A stretch of 64,000 nt of DNA from Pseudomonas segetis (GTDB lineage: Bacteria > Pseudomonadota > Gammaproteobacteria > Pseudomonadales > Pseudomonadaceae): NCBI RefSeq assembly GCF_900188155.1, contig NZ_FZOG01000007.1:1-64000 (forward strand). Reading direction: 5' to 3'. Below, piece by piece: positions 54,336 to 63,343 of this stretch. Position 1 is the stretch's first letter, and every line of letters starts with the position of its first letter. Under the pieces are notes generated by a model. The model searched no databases, was not told the DNA's origin, and worked only from the letters and a program-made list of their open reading frames with translations. The position numbers and the translations under genes were made by a program.

Positions 54336-56108
54336 ATGAGTCATGTTTTTCCAACCCTTTGCAAATCCCTGCCTGCCCTGTTGATTGCAATGCTTGCACT
54401 TGATGCCTCAGCGGCCGACCCAATCCGTATCCAGCAACTGCAGCGCTGCGGTGACCTGCTGGAAACCAAAAAGCAGACATTTTGCCTGCGCGTCAAGGGC
54501 CTGCAGCCTGGCGCCAGGCAGGTGCGCCTCAATGGCGTGGCGCTTGCCGATAAACAGTTAAGCGGTGAAGGCGAAGACCTGCGGCTGCAATTGGAAACCG
54601 ACGGCAAGAAAAGCGGGCCCTTGGTGCTGGAGCAACAGGGCCGACAGAGCAATCCGGTCTGGTTGTCTTTGGCCAGCAGCCACGTGGTGGCGGCCACTGC
54701 CGATGAAGTGGCGAAGAACATGGATGGCCTGACTTCCTATGTCGACCTGATCAGCCTGGTGATCGAAGAAGATTACGATGGCGCCAAACAAGCGCAGCGC
54801 CTGGCAGAAAAGTACGGTGCCAAAGTGGTCGGCATGATTCCTCCGCTGAACACCTATCAACTGCGCCTCAAGGCCAAGAATCTTGATGAGCGCGATGCCA
54901 CGGTATTGCGTCTTGGCGGTGAAGTCAGTGTCGATGCGGTTGTCATAGAAGAGTCTGGCGCAGAAAAAAGCATCGAGACAGATGCTGACAAGGCGCCTGC
55001 AAAAGACAATCAGGAATGGGCGTCCAACCGTTTCCTTGATGCGGTGAATTTTTATCAGCGCCGCTTGCAACGCGAAACCGGCGGACTCAAGACCCACCCC
55101 GTGCGCATAGGCGTGATCGAGCGCGATGTTGATTTTGATTCGCCGGACTTCAGCGACTATATCGGCGACAATTGCCGCTCCGACAGCAAGCGGCTGTGCC
55201 TGTATGCACGCGATGCAGACAAGCCAAGCGGCCATGGCACCACGGTTAGCGGCATTCTTGCTGCGGCCTGGGATAAAGGCGGCAACAGCGGCTTCTTGCG
55301 CGGCCTGGATGATGTCGGCCCCGGTTTCGATGTCATAGTCGCGCGCGACTCCGATGCCGGCATCACCGCCAACATAGCTGCCTCGGTCAATCTGGTCGAA
55401 GACGGTGTACGGGTGCTCAACTGGAGCTGGGGGATTCATCGCGTGGGCGCCATTGATGTCAACGGTGACCCCATCGACTCGCTGGTACGTTCCGGTATTG
55501 CCATGAGCGGTTATGAAGAGCTGCTCGAGGAGTTTTTCCTCTGGCTGCGTGAAGAACATCCCGATGTAGTGGTGGTCAACTCGGCGGGTAATGGCTCGTC
55601 GTTCTCTGGTCGCGATGAGTATCGACTGCCTTCGTCCTTTGTTACCGACCAGCTCTTTGTGGTCGGCGGCCATCAACGCAGCAATAAAGACGTACCGGTC
55701 AAGGATCCGGCCTATGCCACAAAGCGCAAGGCTTCCAATATCGACATGCGCGTGGACATCACCGCTGCCGCCTGCGTACACGCCTCAACCGCAAAGGCTG
55801 ACGAGGAAGGCGATGTGCATTGCGGTACCTCCTACGCCACTCCGCTGGTCGCTGGTTTGCTGGCCGCCATGCTGTCGATCAACCCGGAACTGGAACCCGA
55901 TCAACTGCGTATGTTGCTGCGCCGCAGCGCCATGACCATAGGCGAGGAATACGACTTCGAACCCACCGAAGGTGACGACCTGACCGCGCCCATATTGCCA
56001 TCCGAGCGCGCCAACGAGCTTAACAACCCCGACGTGGGTCACTCAGCCAGGCTGGACATGTACAAGGCGTTGGACCTGACCGTGCAGAGCCTGGATCGCG
56101 TTCGTTGA
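54336..56108 (+). CDS. Exported S8 subtilisin-like protease with a Glu in the Asp position
   Basis: A 590-residue secreted subtilase. Signal peptide at about 1-27; a beta-rich region (about 30-110, possibly IPT/TIG-like); a segment resembling the I9 propeptide (about 130-205, with AQRLAEKYGAKVVGMIPPLN); then the peptidase. His300 (SGHGTTVSGILA) and Ser499 (CGTSYATPLVAGLLA) are in place, as is the oxyanion Asn (NSAGNGSS). The first triad member, normally Asp in V-I-D-T/S-G, reads VIERDVDFDSPDF, so Glu262 stands where Asp is expected. It lies 168 bp after the PstS-OmpA fusion on the same strand. Substrate unknown. Confidence 0.85.
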   Translation: MSHVFPTLCKSLPALLIAMLALDASAADPIRIQQLQRCGDLLETKKQTFCLRVKGLQPGARQVRLNGVALADKQLSGEGEDLRLQLETDGKKSGPLVLEQQGRQSNPVWLSLASSHVVAATADEVAKNMDGLTSYVDLISLVIEEDYDGAKQAQRLAEKYGAKVVGMIPPLNTYQLRLKAKNLDERDATVLRLGGEVSVDAVVIEESGAEKSIETDADKAPAKDNQEWASNRFLDAVNFYQRRLQRETGGLKTHPVRIGVIERDVDFDSPDFSDYIGDNCRSDSKRLCLYARDADKPSGHGTTVSGILAAAWDKGGNSGFLRGLDDVGPGFDVIVARDSDAGITANIAASVNLVEDGVRVLNWSWGIHRVGAIDVNGDPIDSLVRSGIAMSGYEELLEEFFLWLREEHPDVVVVNSAGNGSSFSGRDEYRLPSSFVTDQLFVVGGHQRSNKDVPVKDPAYATKRKASNIDMRVDITAAACVHASTAKADEEGDVHCGTSYATPLVAGLLAAMLSINPELEPDQLRMLLRRSAMTIGEEYDFEPTEGDDLTAPILPSERANELNNPDVGHSARLDMYKALDLTVQSLDRVR

Positions 56109-56150
56109 TTGCTCCAAGCCAGGCGCCGGGCGCCTGGCTGTTACCGAGGC

Positions 56151-57380
56151 CTAGCGCGTGGCATTCATCGCTTCGCGAGAGATGTACTTGCCAATCTCGA
56201 ACTTGCCGATGGCGGCGCGATGAACCTCGTCCGGGCCGTCGGCCAGACGCAAGGTGCGTTGCATGGCGTACCAGTAAGCCAGTGGAAAATCATTGCTGAC
56301 CCCTGCTCCACCGTGCATCTGGATCGCGCGATCGATGACTTTCAAGGCAACATTCGGGGCAACCACCTTGATCTGGGCAATTTCGCTGGCCGCGACCTTG
56401 TTGCCGACGGTGTCCATCATATAGGCCGCGTTGAGGGTCAACAGGCGTGCCATGTTGATCTCCATACGCGAATTGGCGATGTGATCAATATTGCCACCCA
56501 GACGGGCCAGGGGTTTACCAAAGGCACTGCGTTCAATCGAGCGCTCGCACATCAACTTCAGCGCACGCTCAGCCATGCCGATCGAGCGCATGCAGTGGTG
56601 AATGCGCCCCGGGCCAAGGCGACCTTGAGCGATCTCGAAGCCACGCCCCTCACCCAACAGGACATTCTCGTAGGGCACCCGGACATTCTCGAACACCATC
56701 TCGGCGTGACCGTGCGGCGCGTCGTCATAACCAAAAACCGGCAAAGGACGGATGACTTTCACGCCTGGGGTGTCCATCGGCACCAGAATCATCGAGTGCT
56801 GTTGATGACGCGGGCCATCGGGATTGGTCAAGCCCATGAATATCAGGATCTTGCAGCGTGGATCGCAAGCGCCGGATGTCCACCATTTACGGCCATTGAT
56901 GACCCACTCGTCACCGTCACGCACAGCCGATGCCTGCATGTTGGTGGCATCGGACGAAGCCACCTGCGGCTCGGTCATGGCAAAGGCCGAGCGAATCTCG
57001 CCGCTGAGCAAGGGTGCCAGCCATTGTTGTTTTTGCGCCTCGTTGGCGTAACGCACCAGGACTTCCATATTGCCGGTATCCGGTGCGGCGCAGTTGAAAG
57101 GCTCGGGACCGATCAGCGAACTGCCCATGATTTCAGCCAGTGGCGCGTATTCGGTATTGGTCAGCCCTGCCCCAAGTTCAGAGTCCGGCAGAAAGAGGTT
57201 CCACAAGCCTTCGGCCTTGGCCTTGGCCTTGAGCTCTTCCATGATTGCGGTCGGCTGCCAGCGGTCTCCCTCACCGACCTGCTGTTCAAACACAGCTTCG
57301 GCAGGATAGACATGAGCCTCCATGAACGCTGTGACGCGCTCACGCAGTTCCTGAACTTTGGGCGAATAGGCGAAATCCAT
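56151..57380 (-). CDS. Acyl-CoA dehydrogenase (ACAD10/11-like)
   Basis: FAD acyl-CoA dehydrogenase, 409 residues. GLWNLFLPDSELGAGLTNTEYAPL, FAMTEPQVASSDATNMQAS, INGRKWWTSGACDPRCKI and the C-terminal QMHGGAGVSNDFPLAYWYA and LRLADGPDEVHRAAIGKFE are the family blocks. The GPDEVH segment is typical of the ACAD10/11 branch. Divergent from a LysR gene that probably controls it. Substrate not evident; it is not part of a beta-oxidation operon here. Confidence 0.9.
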   Translation of the reverse strand: MDFAYSPKVQELRERVTAFMEAHVYPAEAVFEQQVGEGDRWQPTAIMEELKAKAKAEGLWNLFLPDSELGAGLTNTEYAPLAEIMGSSLIGPEPFNCAAPDTGNMEVLVRYANEAQKQQWLAPLLSGEIRSAFAMTEPQVASSDATNMQASAVRDGDEWVINGRKWWTSGACDPRCKILIFMGLTNPDGPRHQQHSMILVPMDTPGVKVIRPLPVFGYDDAPHGHAEMVFENVRVPYENVLLGEGRGFEIAQGRLGPGRIHHCMRSIGMAERALKLMCERSIERSAFGKPLARLGGNIDHIANSRMEINMARLLTLNAAYMMDTVGNKVAASEIAQIKVVAPNVALKVIDRAIQMHGGAGVSNDFPLAYWYAMQRTLRLADGPDEVHRAAIGKFEIGKYISREAMNATR

Positions 57381-57523
57381 GGGCGCTACCTTTTGACGTT
57401 TGGCTTTAAATAAATTGACTGAAAATTATGCTAGATCACAGATGAAAATTTACCTAAGCTATTTTCACTGTGTATAAACATTCATCACCGATATATGATT
57501 CACTGCCTCGGAGTTACCACGGA

Positions 57524-58453
57524 ATGAATCTCAACAAGGTCGACCTGAACCTCTTTGTCGTCTTCGATGCAATCTATACCGAGGCTAACCTGACTCGCGC
57601 CGGTCAGATTGTCGGTATCACCCAGCCTGCGGTTTCCAACGCCTTGGCACGCTTGCGCGAGACCTTCAACGATCCCTTGTTCGTGCGTACTGCCCAAGGC
57701 ATGGTGCCGACGCCGATGTCGCAAAACATCATCGGGCCGGTACGCAATGCCCTCCAGCAGCTGCGCATATCGGTGCAGGAAAGCCGTACCTTCAACCCCG
57801 CCCAAGCCAACAAGACCTACCGCATCAGCATGACGGACCTCAGTGAGGCAATGGTTTTCCCTGTGCTTTTCCAGCGCCTGCGTCGCCTCGCGCCCAAGGT
57901 CTGCATCGAAAGCATGCTGGCACGCCGTCGTGAAACGACCAAGGAGCTTGCGGCTGGTCGCCTGGACTTCGCCATTGACGCCCCGCTCAATACCGACCCG
58001 CAGGTGCGTCACGTCAAGCTACTGGAAGACCGTTACGTCTGCGCACTGCGTAAAAACCATCCGCTGGCCAAGGACAAGATCAGCCTTGAGGAATACCTGT
58101 CGCTAAGCCACATCCACATTTCCAGTCGGCGCAGTGGCTTGGGCTATATCGACCTGGCCCTGGGGAAAATGGGAATTCAGCGCAAGATTGCCCTGCGCTC
58201 CCAGCATTACCTGATGGCCAATACGGTTCTACAAAACACCGATATGGCGATGACAGTGCCGGAGCGCTTCGCTCGTAGCAACGAACTGCACTATATCCAG
58301 CTACCGGTGAAGGAAATGCCAACCCTGGAAACCCACCTGTACTGGCACGAAAGCACGGACCAGGACCCGGCAAACCGCTGGATGCGTGAGCAGATCATCG
58401 AGATTTGCCAGCAAGTGACCTTGCGCGAAAAACAGGCCGAAAAAGCCGAGTAA
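57524..58453 (+). CDS. LysR-family regulator (NodD/LeuO branch)
   Basis: LysR-type regulator, 309 residues. MNLNKVDLNLFVVFDAIYTE, then LTRAGQIVGITQPAVSNALA and FVRTAQGMVPTPMS, mark the branch in which MexT also falls. The ATG at 57524 has GGAG ten bases upstream and starts at the family's usual place; an earlier GTG (57470) would add 18 residues. It is divergent from an acyl-CoA dehydrogenase gene and probably regulates it. Confidence 0.9.
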   Translation: MNLNKVDLNLFVVFDAIYTEANLTRAGQIVGITQPAVSNALARLRETFNDPLFVRTAQGMVPTPMSQNIIGPVRNALQQLRISVQESRTFNPAQANKTYRISMTDLSEAMVFPVLFQRLRRLAPKVCIESMLARRRETTKELAAGRLDFAIDAPLNTDPQVRHVKLLEDRYVCALRKNHPLAKDKISLEEYLSLSHIHISSRRSGLGYIDLALGKMGIQRKIALRSQHYLMANTVLQNTDMAMTVPERFARSNELHYIQLPVKEMPTLETHLYWHESTDQDPANRWMREQIIEICQQVTLREKQAEKAE

Positions 58454-58523
58454 GCAGGCGTGCAGCTTTAACTGCTACCAGCACTGCCCCTCGGTTTGCT
58501 CGTCGTGGCGGCAACCTGGCGTT

Positions 58524-59543
58524 TCAGGCGCTGTCGCGCATCACGATTTCAAACCCCACATCCACCCGTGGCTGCTTGGGTTTCTCGCCGCGCATCAGGC
58601 TCAGGAGCATGTCGGCAGCCAATTCGCCAACCTTGCCGCGGGTCGTGCGTACGGTTGTCAACGCAGGATGTACCCAGGCGGCGGCAGGCAGGTCATTGAA
58701 CCCGGCAATGGCCAGGCGTTGCGGCACGGCAAGTTCCAACTGCCGCGCCCGGAACAAGGCGCCAAATGCCAAGTCGTCATTGTTGAAGAACACGGCATCG
58801 GTTTGCGGATGCTGCTCAAGCAAGCGGTCGAGCAACTCTGCACCCAGTCCAATCGACGAGGCGGCAGGTGTCAGCATTTCCAGCGCCGGGTTGTAGCGCC
58901 CCGCCTCGCGCATGGCCTGGCGATAACCTTCGGCACGCTGCAAGGTCCGTGGGTCGAGTTGCGCGGCGGCAAAGGCGATATGCTTGTAACCGCGTTCAAT
59001 CAATGCCCGGGTCATTGCCGCACCGGCTTCAAACTGCGAGAAACCAACACAGTAATCATCCGCCGACTGGCTCAGCTCCATCATTGTCACTATGGGGCCG
59101 TGGTAGTTGGCAAGCACTTCACGGGCAATGCCACTGCGCTCAAAGCCGGTCAAGAGCAATCCGGCGGGCTGATGTGCCAGAAACGAACGTAACAGCCGTT
59201 CGTCTTCAGCTTCGCTGTAGTGGCTGACCCCAATCATCATCTCGAAACCTGCGGGCATCAGGACCCGCTGAATGGCTTCGGCGGTATCGACAAATACCGA
59301 GTTGGACAATGACGGAAGAATTGCCGCGACCAGGTTCGAACGTGAACTGGCCAGCGCCCGCGCCGCTGAATGCGGCACATAGCCAAGTGCTTTCACGGCT
59401 TGCATAACCTGTTCACGCAAGGCATCGGAAACCCGCTCAGGCTGCGACAGGGCCCGAGATGCAGACATCAATGAACAACCTGCAGCCTTGGCTACATCAT
59501 TTAAAGTGACGCGCTCCGCTGTGCGGCGACGACGCTGACTCAT
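58524..59543 (-). CDS. gntR: LacI-family repressor, GntR-type (gluconate)
   Basis: LacI-family repressor, 339 residues. The helix-turn-helix and hinge are VTLNDVAKAAGCSLMSASRALS and ALASSRSNLVAAILPSLSNSVF (each in part). The effector domain has VGFSQFEAGAAMTRALIERG, YKHIAFAAAQLDPRTLQRAEG and FFNNDDLAFGALFRARQL, which match gluconate repressor GntR of enterobacteria and pseudomonads closely in pattern. It lies at the end of the gluconokinase/TRAP operon and should repress it until gluconate or a derivative binds. Confidence 0.9.
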   Translation of the reverse strand: MSQRRRRTAERVTLNDVAKAAGCSLMSASRALSQPERVSDALREQVMQAVKALGYVPHSAARALASSRSNLVAAILPSLSNSVFVDTAEAIQRVLMPAGFEMMIGVSHYSEAEDERLLRSFLAHQPAGLLLTGFERSGIAREVLANYHGPIVTMMELSQSADDYCVGFSQFEAGAAMTRALIERGYKHIAFAAAQLDPRTLQRAEGYRQAMREAGRYNPALEMLTPAASSIGLGAELLDRLLEQHPQTDAVFFNNDDLAFGALFRARQLELAVPQRLAIAGFNDLPAAAWVHPALTTVRTTRGKVGELAADMLLSLMRGEKPKQPRVDVGFEIVMRDSA

Positions 59544-59606
59544 AAACTTGGCTCTTATTCGGGGAAGCAGTTCAAACGGCCAGCAATATTAGCAAGACAT
59601 CAACCC

Positions 59607-59645
59607 CCACCGCTGCATGGTTGATAATTCAGCATGCAACGGTGG
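59607..59645 (-). terminator. Hairpin between dctP and gntR
   Basis: CCACCGCTGCATG (59607-59619) and CATGCAACGGTGG (59633-59645) pair with one mismatch, just after the dctP stop codon. No U-run follows, so it may be an attenuator that lowers gntR transcription from the operon. Confidence 0.55.
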
Positions 59646-59655
59646 CATCGAATGT

Positions 59656-60669
59656 TTACTGGGCTGCTTTCTTGACCTCGGCCTGAACCTGGTCGAACAG
59701 TTGCTGGCCAACGGTATCGGTCACTTGCTGGATTGCCGGCTGCGCCTTTTCACGCATGCGCTCGACCTCTGCAGGGCTGATTTCATTGATTTGCATGCCG
59801 TTCTCTTTCAACTGGGCCAAGGCCTTGGCTGCTTCCTCACGTGTGTCCTTGCGCTCAAAGTCACGGGCTTTGACCGCGGCCTGCATGATGATGTCTTGCT
59901 CGGTCTTGGACAGCCCATCCCACCAGCGCTTGGATGCGGTGACAATCCATGGGCTGTACACGTGATTGGTGATGGTCAGGTACTTCTGCACCTCAAAGAA
60001 CTTCGAAGACAGGATAGTGTTGAACGGGTTTTCCTGACCGTCCACGGCCTTGGTCTCCAGCGCGGTAAACAGCTCCGAGAACGGCAGCGGCACGGCGTTT
60101 GCGCCCATCAACTTGAAGGTTTCGAGGAACACCGGGTTTGGCATCACGCGCAGCTTGATACCGTCGAAATCTTCCATTTTATTGATTGGACGCACGTTGT
60201 TGGTCATGTTGCGGAAGCCGTTTTCCCAATAGACCAGGCCTACCAGGCCTTTGTCTTCGAGCTTGTCCATGATTTCGCGGCCAACCGGACCATCAAGCAC
60301 CTGGTCAGCCTGTTCGGCGCTGCTGAACAGGAACGGCGTATCCCAAACGGCCATTTCCTTGCTGATGCCGACCAAGGTGGCAGTCGAGCCAACCATCATT
60401 TCCTGGGCGCCACCGATCAGCGCATTTTGCATCTGGTTATCCGGGCCGAGGCTGGCGGCGCCAAAGGTACGTACTTTCAGCTTGCCGCCAGAAGCCTTGG
60501 CCACCTCTTCGGCAAGCAGCTTGGCTGCACGACCCTGGTTGCTGTCTTCGTTGAGGCCGTAGCCAAAACGGATCATGCGCGGACGGATGTCGTCAGCGTG
60601 GGCGGCAAAGGTTGCCAGTGGGCTAAGCAGGACTGCGGCAGTCAAGCCGGCGATCAGTGTACGTCTCAT
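59656..60669 (-). CDS. dctP: TRAP substrate-binding protein DctP of the gluconate operon
   Basis: DctP/YiaO-type receptor, 337 residues, with a signal peptide ending AHADDIRP. IRFGYGLNEDSNQGRAAKLLAEEV, GIKLRVMPNPVFLETF (conserved Arg), VPLPFSELFTALETKAVDGQENP and the WIVTASKRWWDGL block are typical of sugar-acid receptors and differ from the other three DctP proteins of the window. AAGGTG lies six bases before ATG 60669, so the GTG three codons upstream is part of that site rather than the start. It should bind gluconate, from the kinase and repressor in the same operon. Confidence 0.9.
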   Translation of the reverse strand: MRRTLIAGLTAAVLLSPLATFAAHADDIRPRMIRFGYGLNEDSNQGRAAKLLAEEVAKASGGKLKVRTFGAASLGPDNQMQNALIGGAQEMMVGSTATLVGISKEMAVWDTPFLFSSAEQADQVLDGPVGREIMDKLEDKGLVGLVYWENGFRNMTNNVRPINKMEDFDGIKLRVMPNPVFLETFKLMGANAVPLPFSELFTALETKAVDGQENPFNTILSSKFFEVQKYLTITNHVYSPWIVTASKRWWDGLSKTEQDIIMQAAVKARDFERKDTREEAAKALAQLKENGMQINEISPAEVERMREKAQPAIQQVTDTVGQQLFDQVQAEVKKAAQ

Positions 60670-60770
60670 GGTTTGCACCTTTTTTGTTGTTGAATGAGTC
60701 GGGCCAACAGCATTGAAGCCAGTGTTTTATGCGCCCGTTGCCAGGCGCACGATGGGCAAAGCTGCCAAGG

Positions 60771-62048
60771 TCAGCGCAGCCAGGCCAGGGGTACCGTGAC
60801 AATCGCCGGGAACGCGATCAGCAGCAGCACTATTGCCAGGTAAATCAGGAAAAACGGCATGACACCACGCACCAGTATTTCCATGCGCAACTTGCCGATA
60901 CCACCCACCACGTTGAGTACAGTGCCAACTGGTGGCGTAATCAGGCCAATTGAACCGATCAACACGAACATCACCCCGAAGTACACAGGGTTGACCCCGG
61001 CCTTGGCGGCAATTGGCGCCAGCACCGGTGCCAGGATCAAGATGGTCGGCGTCAGGTCAAGCACCATGCCGATGGCGATCATCAACAGCATGATCGCAGC
61101 CACCAGCAGGCGCGGATGGTCGGCCAGCGGGCCAAGCATCGAGGCAATCTCGTCCGGTAGCTGAGCCAACGTCACCATGTAGGCAGACACAGTTGCAGCG
61201 GCGCATAGGAACATAACCGAGGCCGTTGTGCGGCTGGCACGGGTCATGGCCTCGATCAGTGTTTTCCAATCGAGTTCACGATAAAGCAGGGTCGAGACCG
61301 CCAAGGCATAGGTCGCAGCGACAACGGCCGCTTCGGTTGGAGTAAAGATGCCGAAACGCAGGCCGCCAACAATAATCACCGGCAACATCAGGGCCGAGGC
61401 ACCGTCGATCAATGCTGCACGGCGCACCGCCTTACTGGCTTTAGGTGGCGATGGCTCAGTGAAACCACGGGCAATCAACGTCCAGGCGAAAATCAAACCG
61501 GCGCCCATGATCAAGCCAGGCACCAGGCCCGCCATAAACAGTTGACTGATCGAGGTGTTGGTCACCACGCCGTAGATCACGAATGGCATTGAAGGCGGGA
61601 TGATAGGCGCGATGATCCCGCCAGCAGCCACCAAGCCTGCCGAGGAATGAAGCGGGTAGCCACGTTGGCGCATCATCGGCAGTAGCAAGGTGGCCAGTGC
61701 GGCGGTATCGGCCAGGGCTGAACCGGACATGCTGGCCAGCAACACGGCTGCAGCAATGGCCACAAAACCCAGGCCGCCGCGCTTATGGCCGACAAAAGCT
61801 TGGGCCATGGTGATAATCCGCCGCGAAATGCCGCCGGCATTCATCAACTCGCCAGCGAGAATGAAGAACGGAACGGCCAGCAGCGGAAAACTATCAGCGC
61901 CCGCCAACAGGTTTTGCGCAAGTAATTGTACGTCCCAGAAGTCCAGGTACCACATCAGCACTGCGCCGGTGAGCATCAGGGCAAATGCGATCGGCATGCC
62001 AAATGCCATGAAACCAAGCAGTGAAGAAAGGAAAACGGCAACCGTCAT
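60771..62048 (-). CDS. dctM: TRAP large permease DctM of the gluconate operon
   Basis: TRAP large membrane subunit, 425 residues, about 12 hydrophobic segments. FMAFGMPIAFALMLTGAVLMW, LLAVPFFILAGELMNAGGIS, SGSALADTAALATLLLPMM, IIPPSMPFVIYGVVTNTSISQLF (in parts) and GSIGLITPPVGTVLNVV are the DctM hallmarks. It transports the substrate with sodium, using the DctQ domain encoded in the fused gene upstream (52 bases before its start). Confidence 0.93.
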   Translation of the reverse strand: MTVAVFLSSLLGFMAFGMPIAFALMLTGAVLMWYLDFWDVQLLAQNLLAGADSFPLLAVPFFILAGELMNAGGISRRIITMAQAFVGHKRGGLGFVAIAAAVLLASMSGSALADTAALATLLLPMMRQRGYPLHSSAGLVAAGGIIAPIIPPSMPFVIYGVVTNTSISQLFMAGLVPGLIMGAGLIFAWTLIARGFTEPSPPKASKAVRRAALIDGASALMLPVIIVGGLRFGIFTPTEAAVVAATYALAVSTLLYRELDWKTLIEAMTRASRTTASVMFLCAAATVSAYMVTLAQLPDEIASMLGPLADHPRLLVAAIMLLMIAIGMVLDLTPTILILAPVLAPIAAKAGVNPVYFGVMFVLIGSIGLITPPVGTVLNVVGGIGKLRMEILVRGVMPFFLIYLAIVLLLIAFPAIVTVPLAWLR

Positions 62049-62100
62049 GTGCGTGTCCTCGGTGGGCGTTGCCCGTTGTTCTTATGGGTGGATATGGCGG

Positions 62101-63267
62101 TTAATCAATGGTGACATTGGCTGTTGCATTGGCCAGCGACTGGTCTCTACGCCAGACATTGACCAGCTGCACCATCGCCAGCAGCACCAGCACAGCCATG
62201 CTTGCCAGCACCGGCAGCATGGCGATCGCCAGCGGATAACCCACCACCGGGCTGGTATTGCTCCAGCCGTATTGCATCTGTTCCCAAGCGCCCTTGACTG
62301 AAAGCGCACTGGCCGCCGCAACCAGCAGCCAACTCAGTGAATCTATGAGTTTGCGCATCAGGTGCGGGAAGCGATCACGAATCAGGGTAAAACTCATCAG
62401 TTCGCCACGACGCATGCTTGATGCAACGCCGACGAACACCAGCCAGACAAAGGCCAACCGTGACAACTCTTCGGCGCCGGCCCAGCCGGTGCCAAATGCA
62501 TAGCGCAGCACCACGTTGCTGAATACCACTATGACCATGAACGCCATGAGCGCCGCCATCATCATGTCGGTTATTTTGTCGAACATCAGCGCAACGCCGC
62601 CGGTATAGATAGGCTCGCCGGTCAAACGAGCCCCCTCGTGCTGTTCGTTTACGCTTTGTGCGGACTCGGCATTGTTAGCGCTATCAAATTCAGCGCTATG
62701 ATCAACCGATTCAGCCAGCAAGCGCTGCTCATTGTGTTGGGCCCAACTGACGATGGCTGCCACCACGGCTTCACGGCTTTGACTGGCATCGACCGTCAAT
62801 ACCCCGCTTTCGTTTGCCGGGGATTCAAGGGTGGCAAACTGGCTGTCGACCAGCGAGGTCGGCATGAAGTGCCCCGGACGAGCCCCCACGCGCTTCAACG
62901 CAGTGGCGTGGTCGATCTCCAGGTGAGCAAAGTGCAGGTCGTCGATCGCCGCGCGCAACTGCTCACGGTAGCTGTTTTTCAGTGCTGAGCAGGCCAGGAC
63001 AAAGCCGTTGCCAGAGGCTTGAACAGCCTGCATTTCGGCAATCAGGGCATCGAGCCACACTTTGCGATTTTCATCACTCAGCGCAATACCAGCACTCATG
63101 CGCTGAACATTTTCATCGGGGTGGAACAGGTCGGCTTCGATATGTTGCAAACCGAGTGCACTGGCGACTGCACGGCTGATATCACTTTTACCTGAACCGC
63201 TGACACCCATGACAACGAGTGCTTGCATAGCTGGCTCAGCGCCCTGGGCAGGAAGGCTGGTTTTCAT
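62101..63267 (-). CDS. Gluconokinase fused to TRAP small permease DctQ
   Basis: One continuous 388-residue protein with two complete parts. Residues 14-170 are gluconokinase: P-loop GVSGSGKS (21-28), EADLFHP, DENRKVWLDAL, LACSALKNSYREQLR and GHFMPTSLVDSQFATLE. Residues about 171-226 are a polar linker rich in Ser, Asn, Glu and Gln. Residues 227-388 are DctQ: four hydrophobic helices (about 235-257, 270-284, 308-324, 344-371) and the motif GWAGAEELSR. The kinase would be held on the cytoplasmic face of the gluconate transporter, making 6-phosphogluconate at the point of entry. First gene of the operon; no stop or frameshift lies between the parts. Confidence 0.93.
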   Translation of the reverse strand: MKTSLPAQGAEPAMQALVVMGVSGSGKSDISRAVASALGLQHIEADLFHPDENVQRMSAGIALSDENRKVWLDALIAEMQAVQASGNGFVLACSALKNSYREQLRAAIDDLHFAHLEIDHATALKRVGARPGHFMPTSLVDSQFATLESPANESGVLTVDASQSREAVVAAIVSWAQHNEQRLLAESVDHSAEFDSANNAESAQSVNEQHEGARLTGEPIYTGGVALMFDKITDMMMAALMAFMVIVVFSNVVLRYAFGTGWAGAEELSRLAFVWLVFVGVASSMRRGELMSFTLIRDRFPHLMRKLIDSLSWLLVAAASALSVKGAWEQMQYGWSNTSPVVGYPLAIAMLPVLASMAVLVLLAMVQLVNVWRRDQSLANATANVTID

Positions 63268-63314
63268 TCATGTCTCCGGCACGCTGTCGCTGCAGCGCTA
63301 TTTTGTTTGCGCAG

Positions 63315-63343
63315 ATGTTAGCGCTACCAAATTTATCAGGCAA
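63315..63343 (-). promoter_or_regulatory. Gluconate operon promoter with overlapping GntR operator
   Basis: On the minus strand TTGCCT (63343-63338) and TAACAT (63320-63315) are 17 bases apart, a fair sigma-70 promoter. The near-palindrome TGTTAGCGCTACCA (plus strand, 63316-63329; core TAGCGCTA at 63319-63326) covers the -10 element. From memory, the P. aeruginosa GntR site contains TAGCGCT. The site is centred 55 bases before the kinase-DctQ start. Confidence 0.65.

Noticed and set aside
54558..55781. 407-codon open frame antisense to the subtilase
   Set aside because: Shadow of the protease gene; rich in His and Ala without a recognisable family.
56109..57413. 434-codon open frame antisense to the acyl-CoA dehydrogenase
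   Set aside because: Shadow frame in GC-rich coding DNA; no motifs, while the sense strand has clear ones.
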